From the NCBI GenBank assembly GCA_016808115.1, contig JAEQBH010006819.1, positions 1-64,000 of the forward strand: 64,000 bases of DNA. Direction: 5' to 3'. The notes under the pieces were generated by a model. It made no database searches. It was not told the DNA's origin and saw only the letters and a program-made list of their open reading frames with translations. Every line of letters starts with the position of its first letter. The first letter of the stretch is position 1. The position numbers and the translations under genes are program-made. Below are positions 48,907-60,781 of the stretch, piece after piece. This stretch comes from Tetrastigma voinierianum. Its lineage: Eukaryota > Streptophyta > Magnoliopsida > Vitales > Vitaceae.

Positions 48907-49489
48907 TCCGCTGTTCTTGTTTCCAGCTTTGACCATTTTTCTTATTTGGCCATAACTTGCTCATTTCTTATCCGATTTGAGTGATTCATGGCCACCTAAA
49001 ATATACTTCAAGGAAAACCATCCATATAGAAATAGATATTGTCAAATTATGACTCTAAGTGGGCCCAAATCCACTCGAAGTGGGATCTCATGTGCAAACC
49101 AAATTCCAAGTTTCAAGAGTGAACATAGAGAAGTCCGTTTCGACGATCCTTGAGTTCCTAAGTGTTCAATTGGGTGATTCCAGTTGAATAGAACCCTAGC
49201 ACCTTAGCTTTAAATGAGTATAAGGACATAGTGTCAAAATATGAAGTTAAGACCCCGGAAAAAATGGGTAATACAAACTGTCACTAGAAAATTTGCAGAA
49301 TGACTAGTTGGCATGAAAATGCCATAACTTTAGTTTGATGATCCGATTGATTGATTCCAATTCCAAGTAAAATAGATTCATAGAGGAATAAGAAAATATG
49401 AATGAGGTGTGATCTCATAGACATCATACTTCATAAGTATATGAAGTGCTATATGTAATAGACATGAAACAAGGAAAATATAGAAAATG

Positions 49490-51330
49490 CAATATGTATA
49501 GATGTGTTAATAAAACATGAACATGATATGAATATAGGATATGTCTTAAGATATGATAGTATGTTTCTATAAGATATGATAAGATAAGTGATAGATATGT
49601 CATAAGATATGATAGTCTAAAGTATTATTGAATGATAGGCACATATGAATGTAAGATTATATGTCATGAATTTACGATTGTCATACATAAACGAATAGAT
49701 AACATGATAAATATAGAAAGTATATGAATAAACAAGGACATGACAGAATACGTAACGAGCACTTAATATATGATGCACATAACAAAGGACAAGATGGAAC
49801 ATGCTAGGAACACATGATAGAAAGACATAAATGATAAGAACGATAGGAGATAAGCAAAAGATGACAAAGCATAGAATGAGAACATTTGCATAAATGATAG
49901 GTACATATATGAAAAATGTGAATGAGTAAAAGCTCACATGATAGGAATATAGAAAGTACAAGAATAGCTAACCTCATGACAGAAACGCATAATGATATAA
50001 AGAGATATGAATATAGAAAGCTATATACGAATATATGAATACAAGAGTGCATAGATGCATTCATGTTATATGATAGACAAAACTACAGATATGAGAACGA
50101 ATACAGAGTAAAGTAATGATAGTATATATGCATAAGCAATTATGATAACAATAGTTATTCATGCTTATGAGATATGTGTACAGAAACGAATAAAGCTGAT
50201 TGTCCTGCTTAGAACCCGGTAGAGGGATAGATAAAGTATGCCTATAGGAAGATACGCTTGCCGCAAAGATATTCATAGACAGATATCGAGGTCCCGCTTT
50301 GGGTCGATGATATAGATCCCGTTGGATCAGTGGCCCCGCAAGGGCCACACACAGATGCAGATCACCGCCTCGTACAGCTGATAGTGCCCTTCGGCACCGA
50401 TAGCATATGGCATAGGTCACCGCCTGCATAGCTGGACGATACCTTCGGCATTACCGTATGCAGATCACCGCTCTCAGACAGCGATAGTACCTTCGCACAC
50501 ATAGTTTCCCGTATCCGCTCGTGTATTTGGTGCATACAAACCAAAAGGAAATGATGATATGTGAAGCATAGCACCGCTTATGCGATGAAAGTATAGACAA
50601 GCATAAGAACAAGAGGTAATGGGGAAGCAAGATGACAAGACATGAAAATATATGAACAAAGACAAAGATATGAAAGAGAAAAGTATATGACAAGTATACA
50701 AGTACAAGAAATAAAGTGTAATGACACGAATAAATATGACAGATAAAGTATATGAAAAGCATATGAAAAGTACAATATATGAAAAGCAGAGTATATGAAT
50801 ATCACATGAAAGGATAGTATATGATAGTATAAGATGAAAGCACAAAGATATGATTATCATGAAAAGTATAACAGAAAACAATATATGAAATGAATAGTAC
50901 ATGAATATAGATATAAAAAGTATATGAAACAAATACATGAATACAATATATGTAAAGTACAAAGTATAGTACACGAAAAGGATAGAAAGTAGATAAAAGA
51001 GAAAGGTATATGAAAAGTATAGTATATGGAAAACATAGGAAAATATAGTACATGAAAAGTATCATATGAAAGCATACCAAAGTACTGAACGTGAAAAGTA
51101 TAAGAATGTAGATAAAAGTACAGGACAGTATAAGATAGGTTATATGAAAGTATACGAGATAAGAATGTATATGATACAAGCACAGTATACAAACATGAAA
51201 GGAAATGAACATGATAAGTATAGGATATGTAAAGCATAGAACAGGAATACAGTAAAAGTATAGATAAAAGATATGCCAAAGACATAGAATATAAAAATTT
51301 AAAGAGATCGATATGCAATAGGGGCAAAGT
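49490..51330. repeat. Degenerate short-period repeat (ATATGAAAAGTATA-like)
   Basis: The stretch is made of drifting variants of TATGAAAAGTATA, ATATGATAGTATA and ACATGATAGG with a period near 12-14 bp. The minus strand lacks stops over long runs, giving Tyr/Ile/Ser/Phe-rich frames with no domain. Confidence 0.75.
50355..50515. repeat. GC-richer repeat, about three copies of 50-60 bp
   Basis: Units contain CAGATCACCGC, then CAGCTGATAGT, then ACCTTCGGCA, with copies near 50355, 50411 and 50460. They are islands of higher GC within the AT-rich repeat. Confidence 0.65.
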
Positions 51331-52137
51331 ATATGTGAGAGATAAGTAATAAAGTTATAGAAATCAGATAGATGTATGATATGCATATGTATGCTTTCAG
51401 ACAATAGCCATTTGTGGTTGTCCATGCTTATGTTCCCACTAAGCGTAAAGTTTAGCACGTGTTCAACTGTAGGTACGTATGTAAGACAAGGATAGAGACA
51501 AGACATTCCACATCGCTGTTAAGGCTCGACTGTAGATAGTGCTCACCAAATACGCTCCGCAATCTCGATGTTTTGTAATAGAAAATGCACATGTATAGGT
51601 AAGGACTCTTGTGTATATGTGTATAGATTGTGATGACACTTCGTGGTAGTTCTTTTTATATGTAAAAATGATTTTTATTACAAAATTATTTGTATACCCA
51701 CAGCATGTGTACAACAGAAAGAACAGTCAATAAGAGTCCCAAGATACAAGATAGTATAGCATAGTATAGATAGTCCGCGCCCTGCATTTCGGTTCTGATC
51801 CGCCACCTGGTCGGGTCAATCTGGGGCGTGACAGTAATGTGGCAAAGGTTCTGCTGTTAAGGCACTATGACTATGGTGGTGTAGAGAGAGAGTGGGTTGT
51901 TGAGAAATGCCATAGCTCAATTTATGTGAAGTAAACAGTTAAGAAATGCATGGACCATTGTAATTGATTGAATGCATTAATTAAATTCTTTCTTCTTGTT
52001 CTCATTAATTAAATGCCATAGATGATGTTCATTACGGGTCCATGGGTTTTTCTTTTTCCACCTCCCTATTCATTTTCTAGTCAAAGATTTAAGAGATTAT
52101 GTGACACCCCGAACCCAGGGTGTCCGTTGACAACCCG

Positions 52138-52640
52138 CCTAAGGTCCCCACCACCGACGTACCCCAATGGTCGCCAACTCATCCATGTATGTCAAGCCTC
52201 GACATCAACAACCAACAGTTCACTGACCCTAAGGCTGTCCACCACGCTCGCCGCGCAACTCCGATCTGGTCCCCCGACTCGACCCACACTCGCCCCTCCG
52301 TCTATCTCGTGTTGTCGGGAGTGCTCAGATAGCACCCCGAAAACCGAAATCGGTTCCTCCGAATCTGCACTAGTGGTGTGGAGGAATGAACTATACTCTC
52401 CCGTTTGCACAACCTAAATGGGATTACACTGTCCCAAAGTCCTAGGATCCTTGCCTCTGGGCAATCCACTCATGCCCAACTCGGCCCCGGGTCCTGAACT
52501 CGTGGGTGAAGCAGTAAGTCTTCCCGCCTTCCCCAAACTAGAAGAACGATCCTCCCTTCGACGCTAACACTGCATCCCTAGTGCTCCGAGCATCCCGATC
52601 TCTCTCTATGCATAGTGGCCGCCCGACTACGGAGTCCATG
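52138..52640 (-). other. Linker and gag-tail region of the deleted element
   Basis: Colinear with 32731-33180 (CTAAGGTCCCC, CCAACTCATCCATGTATGTC, CTAGAAGAACGATCCTCCC). The left joint to the LTR lies at a shared word TGACAACCCG, present both in LTR tails and in the linker near 32720, consistent with a microhomology deletion. Confidence 0.6.
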
Positions 52641-53896
52641 TCATGTAGGCGAAGTCCCTATAATCCTACCTCGAATGGACAACTTCAGCCTATTCTTGAA
52701 TCTCCTATAGTACCCAGCCAATCCCAAGAAACTACGTGATCTCAAAGATCGACTGCCCTCCCAACCCATCACTACCAACCTTCTCTGGGTCCACTGACAC
52801 GCTTGATGCCGACACACGTGTCCCAAGAATCTCACCTCAGTAAGCTAAAACTCGCACTTACTGAACTTTGCGTACAGCTGATGGTCTCTCAACAATTGTA
52901 ATACGATCCTCAAATGATACTCATGCTCCCACTTCCATCAGAGGCATCAAGATGTCATCCACGAAGACTACGACAAACTGATCTAGATAGGGTTGGAATA
53001 CCCTATGCATGAGAACCATGAATGCTGTTGGCGCATTCGTCAATCCAAAGGGCATCACCGTAAACTCAAAGTTCCCATAACGCGTCCTAAGTACCAAGGT
53101 GTAACTCGATACCGTAGTCTACAACCCTACTGAGTAAATTCCAGGTACTTCATTCAGAGAAAAACATCCATATACTGCGCACACCACGAGGTGTGATCTA
53201 AGTCCGGGTCTCTCCTCTGTCCTTCAGTGGTAAGGCTCGCTAGCCAACCTACTAACCTGGTCCCCGACACCCGGGACTCGTATACTATCTAGTGGCAAAA
53301 TATCATGTCATTCCCTTTGAAATACTACACGAGTACTATCCTTCAAGTGGTGAATCTCTTCTTACGCTCACAATTGATAACTATCCCGTAGTCAGCCAAT
53401 CCATCCCTGCGTGGATGACATCGAACTCGACATGTCCATAATCCCTCGTGTCCACCGTGAGCAGAGTCCCCGAGATCCGCAACCCCCGCAACCACGACAT
53501 ATCATCCCTATTCTCGCCCTAATCCCTGTGGGAGAACTCCTCCGTGACACAAGGCCCTAAGGTCTCTGTGAGGTCCTTTCCCATTTCCACCATATTCAAG
53601 CTCCTCACTCTAGCCGGAACACAAATAGTCTAATCCTCGGGTAGTTAATGAGGTAAATTTTCATAACCCTAACGCCTTCTCAATCCGTATGAACTAATGG
53701 TCTCGCCACCACCTGCCTTCTCCCCAGGAATGCCTGGAGGATGATGACTCAAACCTCCTGAGGTTACTGGGACTCCTCCTCGACCACCGCTATACAGCCA
53801 AGGAGCAAGAATTGCCGCAATACCTACACCCAAGAAAGCCCGTCGATCAAACACCGATGGTGCCTCGACCGCACTCGGACGCCCACGCCCCGCCAT
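52641..53896 (-). pseudogene. gag-pol: Scrambled gag(N)-protease-RT-gag(C) block
   Basis: On the minus strand: MAGRGRPSAVEAPSV start (53896), gag N-half ending near WW/MVEMGK (about 53580), protease piece with DVI..GMDWL-like codons (about 53390-53430), RT pieces (FTVMPFGLTNAPTAF near 53060, YLDQFVVVFVDDIL near 52960, so the VDD catalytic box is readable), then SFLGLAGYYRRF joined to KNRLKLSIRGRIIG of gag (about 52700). The joint equals that at about 33285. Frameshifts throughout. Confidence 0.72.
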
Positions 53897-53929
53897 CGTT
53901 TAGCCATCATCACAAGCAGTAATGGCACC

Positions 53930-55670
53930 AATTTCAATTCAAGATTCTGGAAGGCATAAACACCGCCCCGAGACACTATTCATACACATAAATCAGTGTA
54001 TACACATTATCCTTGTATTTACAGGTAATGCGAGGCAATCAATTATACATTTAAAACATTTTTATCAACAAAAATTTCACTTTTCCAAAATTTTATCTCA
54101 TTTTATTTAATTTAATTAAATTTTAAAAAAATTTCGAAATGTGATGAACAAGCAAATTATTTAAGGACTCGTAAACAAAGGATCGAAGTCAAAACTGGTT
54201 TTAAAAAATCGAGTCGGGACCGAAGCCAAATAATGCACTAACTTAGCCTAGCTCACAAGAGACAGCACGCCTGCCACACGCCAGGTAGCCTGTCGCGGGC
54301 GGTCCGCCGTAGCGGGCAGTGGTCCGCCGTGTCGCAGCCGCCAGCCGCCATGGCATCGGCAGCATCCCGCGGAGCCCCCGCGGGCCGCGTGGCCGCCATG
54401 CCGCGCATCTACCCGTGCCGCGCCTGGCCCCGCGCCCGCCCGTGCCACGCCTTCTCGCCTCGCACGCCGCGCGCCCACAATTGCTGCCGCCAGCCTGCGC
54501 GCCCGCCCAAAGACCCAACGCCCGCCCCGGGGCCGCCGCACCATGTCAGGGGCTCGTCGTGGTCAGATATGACACAAACCCGCCTTGCCTCACGATTAGC
54601 GCCTTGCCCAACCGCTCTAATCCCTTCTCTCGGGTCACACACACACCCAGTGTATCAAGGGATACAAATCTCTCACAGCACCCTTCTCTCACACACACAA
54701 GGTGTTGGTATCGCGATACACCTCGGGCCCCTCCTAGCCCTCACCACAATACAACCGCAGATCGCAATACACTCCACTCCATCCTAGCCGCTGTTGCAAT
54801 ACAATTTCTATTATCAGAATACAATCAAGTGCAGCCCAAATCAGTTCGACCATAAATATTTTTTGCTTTTTTTTTTCATTATTATTATTATTTTCTTCCG
54901 CTTATTTCAAATTTACTAGAAATACACTAAAATATATACCTATTTTCTTTTTTTTTCAAGACAATAAATTTACCTGAAATCACAAAAAAAAAAAAAACAC
55001 CTATATATATTTTTCATTTTCCGTAATACTCAATAAATTTATAAAATCTATTTTTATTCAGCTTTCTTCCGTTTCCACCCCAGAAACCTAGGAAATTATT
55101 TTCTCTTCACCTCATTTTTTTTTCATTTGGACATTTTGTGTAAAATCTCCTCAAACCTCTTGATCCAACACTAAACCTAGTGTTCAACCTTAAAATTTAT
55201 TAAAATTTTAGTTTATCATCCATTAAACCAAATGAATTTATTCAAATTTATTTTATTTCTCCTCTTGGTTCCAGTTTTCACAAACTATAAAAACTTCTAA
55301 AACTTCCCAACACATCATGGTTTTCCTAGGTGCTAATCACTAAGCACACAAACCATACACAATACATGATCACACATCATTCATGTTATGAATATTTTTC
55401 ACACAACAATTTATCAAATCACACAAAACACATCAAACACATGCATGTCGTGTCCTAGTTTTGTCCCGTGATTTCCTAGGTAATCTCATACCTAAACTCA
55501 ACATCAAACCACACCTAGTGGTGATGTTCTTACTCGACTATGGCCTAAGCCCAAATCCTCAATCTCTAGGTTTCCATATACCTATACTCTACATCAAACC
55601 ACCCAAGTGGTGATGGATACCCAACCCGAGCTCCCTAGGTATTCGTATACCTAATCTCTAATACCAATTA
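53930..55670 (-). other. Leader of the deleted element with repeats
   Basis: It contains an AT-rich part, a GC-rich part (54240-54570, many GCC/CGC words; frames of 90-178 codons here are composition effects), degraded dyads (54645-54835), an (ATT)n patch, and near the PBS a threefold repeat (55480-55670: CCTAGGTAATCTCATACCTA, ACATCAAACCACC, AGTGGTGATG). The PBS is decayed to CTCTAATACCAATT. Confidence 0.6.
54645..54835. repeat. Degraded dyads related to the 27365-27735 array
   Basis: GTGTATCAAGGGATACAAAT, GGTATCGCGATACACC, CACAATACAACCGCAGATCG with CAATACACT, and TTGCAATACAATTTC with ATCAGAATACAA. Spacing is 40-70 bp. Same place in the leader as the outer element's array. Confidence 0.6.
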
Positions 55671-56011
55671 TGTCCTCATTTTTCCCAGTTTTGACATTCG
55701 CACTATCTCGGCCGTCCATTTTCATCATTTCTCTACTCATGTCACTTATGGCACATGAGTAAGTGTTATATGTGACTTTTGTCACAATCGAAAATCGTTT
55801 TACGACACCTGAAACGCGATGCTCGAAACGTGTCACTCGACCGTCCCTAAGTCGATTTAAATTCGACGTGCTAGCTAGATTTTGCGAGACAATTCCAACG
55901 GTGAAATCCGTTTCATCATCCGAGATCTAGAGAATAAATTTCCGATTTTTGACCGAAATTACGATTTTGCCATTTTTCCAGAAATTGAAATTTCTCGGGT
56001 CTTACAGATTC

Positions 56012-57545
56012 TTTTATAATCATTTTTTTTTTCAGTGTGTAGTTAAAATTCCATTTCATTTTTTGGTTGTAGTTGAAATTTTTTGTCTAATAGTAATGAA
56101 AATGCAGGTCCTCCTAACACTGAGTTTATCTCTATAATTTCTTAGTCACTAGAAGACAAGTTTAAAGAGAACTTTTTAAGGTGTTTCCCTATTTTATCTA
56201 TTTCGTATCTTGTACCTCTCTTTATATTCAACCAAGGAACTATATTTATTAGCATTCTATTTTTTGTAAGGAAAAAATATCAAGCATTTGGACAATGGTT
56301 GAGTTGTTTGGTGATAAATAGATGGGCTTTATTTTAGTTTAAATGTAGTTGGACTGTATTAGTAGGTTCTCTTTATATACATATTAATTCCAATATGCTA
56401 AAATTTTGAAATAGTAGCCACAAATCTGGACTCATGTTTGTATGTGATAATATTATACTTATTTTTTATTTAATTTATTTTTCTTTCACAATTTTAGGAT
56501 AATATATATTTTCTTTGGTGCAATTATGGCAAATCATGAGCTAACTAGGCCCATAGTCACACCATTAGGATTGGAGTTAATGATAAGCTAAATATATAAT
56601 TATAGGAAAAAACAAAATAAAAATGATAAAATATATCTATAAACTCTTAAATCTTTATTCATAATATTCAATATACTATAAATTTATTAATATTATTTCT
56701 AATTTATTTGACATTTGATTTTTATTAGCAATTACAAAATAAAAAAAAATGTTAAATAAAGAGTTTTTCTTTTCTTATGTTTAGCTTATTTTATAATGTA
56801 AAAATGAAGAAATTCTATATATTTAAAAATGCGAAAATTTATATAATTTTAGATTACTTAATTTTATATATTAATTCAAATAAATTTATACTAGCATATA
56901 AAGTCATTCGATTTAAAATTATTTCTTATTTTCCTTTTATTAATCGGTCATAACAATTAAAGAAATGAGTGGACATAATATTTTAGTTGTACTTTTTCTT
57001 CGTTTTTGCTTCAAGGTGATATTTCCACTTTTGTTTTCTTATAATTTAAATACTTAATTTGAATTTTCTAATAATAATTTTCAATTGCAAACTTGTGCTT
57101 AAATTGATGGCAAAAGATTTAAATTTTAAATTTGTCTGGCATGTAATTTGAACCTTTTTTTTTCTCTGATGATACGTGGTGCCAGATTGGACAATAAATG
57201 GAAAACATAATATCTTTTCAAGTTACTCTATTATGCTTGGATTCTTTTTTAAGAAATTTTGATAAATGAAGTTCTCTTTGTTCATGGAACATAATTGGAG
57301 AAAGGCTAAAATATTATGTCTCCCCTATTTTTATAGTAGTTGAAAAACTATGGGAAAAATCTTGTTAAAAATTTTTAAATCATGAAACAAAAATATAATG
57401 ACCAGCGACCTTAGGAATTATTTATTCTATATGGGATAGGAACAACCATCAAATTAAGTTGAAGAAATTAGAACACATAAGACATATGGTATGAATTCTT
57501 TAAGTGTAATGTGTAAGATACAATATGTATATAAATTCATATATT
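56012..57545. other. AT-rich DNA, no gene recognised
   Basis: AT-rich flanking DNA. If the outer LTR at 57551-63427 is removed, this stretch lies directly upstream of the CACTA transposase start and may be its 5' region. Confidence 0.4.
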
Positions 57546-58233
57546 AAATTTAGCCAGAACCAGGAAAATTTAAATTTTACTCTAAAAGTATAAATTAACC
57601 AATATTCTTTGAAATGGCTCGGGGAAGCGTAGAAAATTCCCTAGAGCTCGGATGTGAAAGCAGAGTGTCTTTGTTTGTTAAGTCCACAAAATGAGTAACT
57701 CAGAAAAGTTTTTCTGAATTCCTAGATAGTGGGAATTCTTTATGAATTTTTGAAGTTAGGTATCTAGTAACCTCAGAAACAAGATTTTCTTAAAAATATC
57801 GAGAGCTAGGAAATAACTGGAGTTGAGTTCATTTAAAATGAATTGAACTGAAAAGAAATAATTTGTTTTGGAGACGAGAAATGAACAGGATGGATTGTGG
57901 GCAAATGGAGCAAGTGGGCCCCGCATCCAACTTAAGCTAAGAGAGACAAAAAAAAGAGGAAAAAAAAAATAAAGGCTCATTTTTGGAGGGGAAAACGGGC
58001 AGTAAGGAGTGTGCATGAGTTAGAGAGAGAAATGAGAGAAACTCCTCCTTCTCTCTATGATCTACAGAGATTGAGTGGTCGGAATCCGTCAAGCCAAGAT
58101 TTAAAATTCATCTACTTGATGAGGCTGCGGCAGATGCCCGACAACACGTGGTTTTCAGAAAGATTTCGAGGTTTGGAGGAAAGTAGTGTGAAGCTGCCTT
58201 CTCTCGTTCTACCGCGATTGGCGAGGCTTGGTT

Positions 58234-60781
58234 TGTGACACTGAGGCAGGGGTCAGATTGACCACCAGATCAACCTGCGGGGCTCTATGTGTCTCATATC
58301 ATGAGACCCATATATAAATAAAATGACCCGATAGGGCCCGTAAATCCATACTTGTCCATATGGTTACAAGATTCGTACATTTCTATAGATCGAGAGTTAT
58401 TACATCGCCCCAATACAAAACATATAATAAAACTAGTTCGTTATAATATATACACAAAGTAGGAGTCGAGGCCACAATCAGGCCCGCCCGTAATCAGAAG
58501 CTACAGGCGCCATCTGTGCATGCCAGTCATGTGCACGAAGGGGTCCTTGTGAGTGAGCTAATGACCGGTAGAGATAAATCTACAGGGTATTTGAATCCTG
58601 ACCCCCTATATCGGTGCATGCACAAATAGTCATTTCACGATCAAACCTGACAACCCGAATCTATGCATACATGTTGTCTATCATGGAAAAAAACTACAGC
58701 CATGTATGAGACCAACATCTACATACTTACATATGCAAGGGTGTTCTCAGGCCCCTACCGCAATCACAAGTGTAATGGGATATCGTCTGATCAGTCGACT
58801 CAGCTATCACCACCTTAGTCTATGTGATATTTATTTAATCGTTATTGTCTTTTGGAGCCTTGAGAACTTTCGAGGTCTCCTTGCGTGAGTCTCGCACCCT
58901 CAGAGCACATTTTCGGGCTTTCATCGGTCGTCTGTCTAACCGGGTTTGGGCTTTTCTCTTTGGGGGGTGGGGTATCTATCCCTACTTGCTCGCAGACACA
59001 TTTAATTTTCCATTTTCATTTAACCTTGTGGAACTCGAGGGTGGACTTCGTCCCGTTCCAACTACAGTCACTTTTAAACGGTGCCGAACCCGATACCATG
59101 TACACACGCCCCGACAATGTGAATTATTCTGCTCTGATCTGTCTGATTTGTGCCAGCTACACTCGAACCCATGACTGATGTATGAAGACCTCTACATGGA
59201 CATTTCTACACCATACCTTTGTGTGCTATGAACACTCATGTCTAATGCACACAACATTCCATTTATTGAGTTCAGCATCGGCATACATGCGATCCATGTT
59301 AATATTCCATACATTCAAATCGATTACATCACATAAGCATGCACTACATCGTTCTATCGTTCGGTTCGTTTCATGTCGACACATCATTCAGTGTGTATTA
59401 ACATAATTGACCATTACTTAGGCAAGTAATGCTATAATTCCTGTTATCAGTGAGACATAGTGTGTCAATCATACGGCCCAATGCATATAATTATTTCCAT
59501 CTTCATCACATATGTCATAATTTCACATATTATGTCATTGAATTTATGGCAATAACACACATTAGCCATTCCGGCCATCATCCAGAGGCGTACTTGGCCT
59601 GAAATAATTTGGACTTAGTCGAAAGTCCAGTTTTTGTAAATACCACACAAAACATCCAGCGGCAATTCCTGCTTTCGAGCCATATGCGGTCGAACATTTC
59701 GGTTACAAACCAGGTTAAGAAAACAAAAGTTAAAAGCGAAACGGACTATTCTCGGTGTCCGTGACCCAGACCAATTTTCAGCTTACATTTTGGCTGAGAA
59801 ATTTATCTTATTGAATTCTATACTCGACGAGCTTTCCATAGAGTCCAAGAACTCATGAATCGGAGTTTGGACGAGAAAGTTATGGCGATGCAAGAATTGA
59901 AGCGGTCGATTCCTGTGAGGTGTGCGAGGAAATTTAGGCACACCCCAGTTTACTCGATACGCTCGGGATTTTCTTTGTCCGAAACCACAATGTTCAGTTT
60001 TGGACAGTCCCAAAACCCTATGAAACTGGTCTTTGACCATCACACAATCACAAACAAACCATACAACATAAAAATTCGCCCGGAAAACCGAACGAAACCC
60101 GTGGCCATTACCGCGGCTGGCGTAAAATAACAGTAGGAGGAAACTGCCTCTTGTAGCGCGATTAGGGTTCTTTACCATGCAGGTTTGCTCCCTTTGCGTA
60201 ACACGCCTTCCTTTTCACTCCTTCTTTCCTCTCTTCCTCCCATTTCTTACGCTCTTTTCTTTTTCCTTTTCTTTTCTTTTCCTCCCTTTCTCCTTTCCTT
60301 TCCTCCTTTCTCTTCTCCTTTCCTCCCTTATATACTTTACTTCCTCCTTACTCATGCTTGCTCCCCCTTGCTTGTCTGAATAAGCTACTTCTAACCTTAT
60401 ATAGGCCTTAAATAGTAGCCATGTTGACACATGGCTTGCCATGTTCCACACACATGGATTGCCATGTGTCACCACATACATGCCTTCTCACTGCTGTGTG
60501 ACATGGCTTTCCATGTGTCACCCACATGGTTGATCATGTGTCATCCACATGGCTCGCCATGTGTCACCAGACACCCGTTGCCTCGAAATACGTGAAATTT
60601 CGACTATCTCGGAATTCAACAAAATTCGATTTGGTAGCTAGATTTTACGAGACAATTCCAACGGTGCAATCCGTTTAAATAAATCAGGTCTAGAAAATCG
60701 ACTTTTCTCGACTATTAGATAAATTACAATTTTACCCCATTTGAAAATTTTAAATTTAAAATTTTCACGGGTTTACTACAT
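58234..60781 (-). mobile_element. Solo LTR (2548 bp), TSD TGGTT, nested in the 57551-63427 LTR
   Basis: Left end TGTGACACTGAGGCAGGGG; right end ...TTTTCACGGGTTTACTACA. Flanks TGGTT (58229-58233) and TGGTT (60782-60786). In sense orientation: head block, TATA box (60403-60396), purine-rich leader (60335-60206), CCATAACTT module (59886-59829), tail. No internal DNA. Confidence 0.92.
60206..60403 (-). promoter_or_regulatory. LTR promoter region: TATA box and purine-rich leader
   Basis: On the minus strand TATATAAG (60403-60396) is followed by a second TATA-like word (near 60333) and about 120 bp of almost pure purine. The frames through the tract are composition effects. Confidence 0.45.

Larger units (their letters stand above)
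47896..51833 (+). mobile_element. Solo LTR (3.9 kb), TSD GTAA(T)
   Basis: Starts TGTAACATCCCGAAATATAC and ends ...CAATCTGGGGCGTGACA. Flanks GGTAA on the left and GTAAT on the right share GTAA; one G may have been lost on the right. Contents in order: purine-rich leader (48240-48345), CATGTACCGTACA cluster (48813-48906), CCATAACTT modules (48948 and 49320), a long degenerate AT-rich repeat (49490-51330) with a GC-richer triplet repeat inside (50355-50515). No gag or pol. The long minus-strand frames, up to 234 codons, are products of the low-complexity repeat. Confidence 0.78.
47846..51934 (+). pseudogene. 48-codon open frame interrupted by a solo LTR
   Basis: Leaving out the LTR (47896-51833) and one 4-bp duplication, the flanking pieces 47846-47895 and 51838-51934 join in one frame with an ATG and a TAA stop. 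The product would begin METFLKRREKPKG and end EKCHSSIYVK. It is basic at the start and I do not recognise it. The length is small enough to be chance. It could be a gene fragment or first exon broken by the LTR. Confidence 0.25.
52100..56006 (-). mobile_element. Internally deleted gypsy derivative, TSD GATT(A/C)
   Basis: Left end TGTGACACCCCGAACCC, right end ...AAATTTCTCGGGTCTTACA. Flanks GATTA (52095-52099) and GATTC (56007-56011) match in four of five bases. The left LTR is cut to its last 38 bp, the right LTR to its first about 335 bp. Inside, on the minus strand: degraded PBS region, leader with repeats, gag N-half, protease/RT, gag C-half, linker. Integrase is absent. It shares two abnormal joints with 29011-38233. 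Confidence 0.78.

Noticed and set aside
50474..51506. Long minus-strand frames of 103-234 codons resembling membrane proteins
   Set aside because: They lie wholly in a degenerate short-period AT-rich repeat inside a solo LTR, overlap each other in several frames and have no domain.
54243..54855. Overlapping frames of 77-178 codons rich in Ala, Arg and Pro
   Set aside because: The GC-rich leader has few stops on either strand; frames exist in five phases at once, with no family match.
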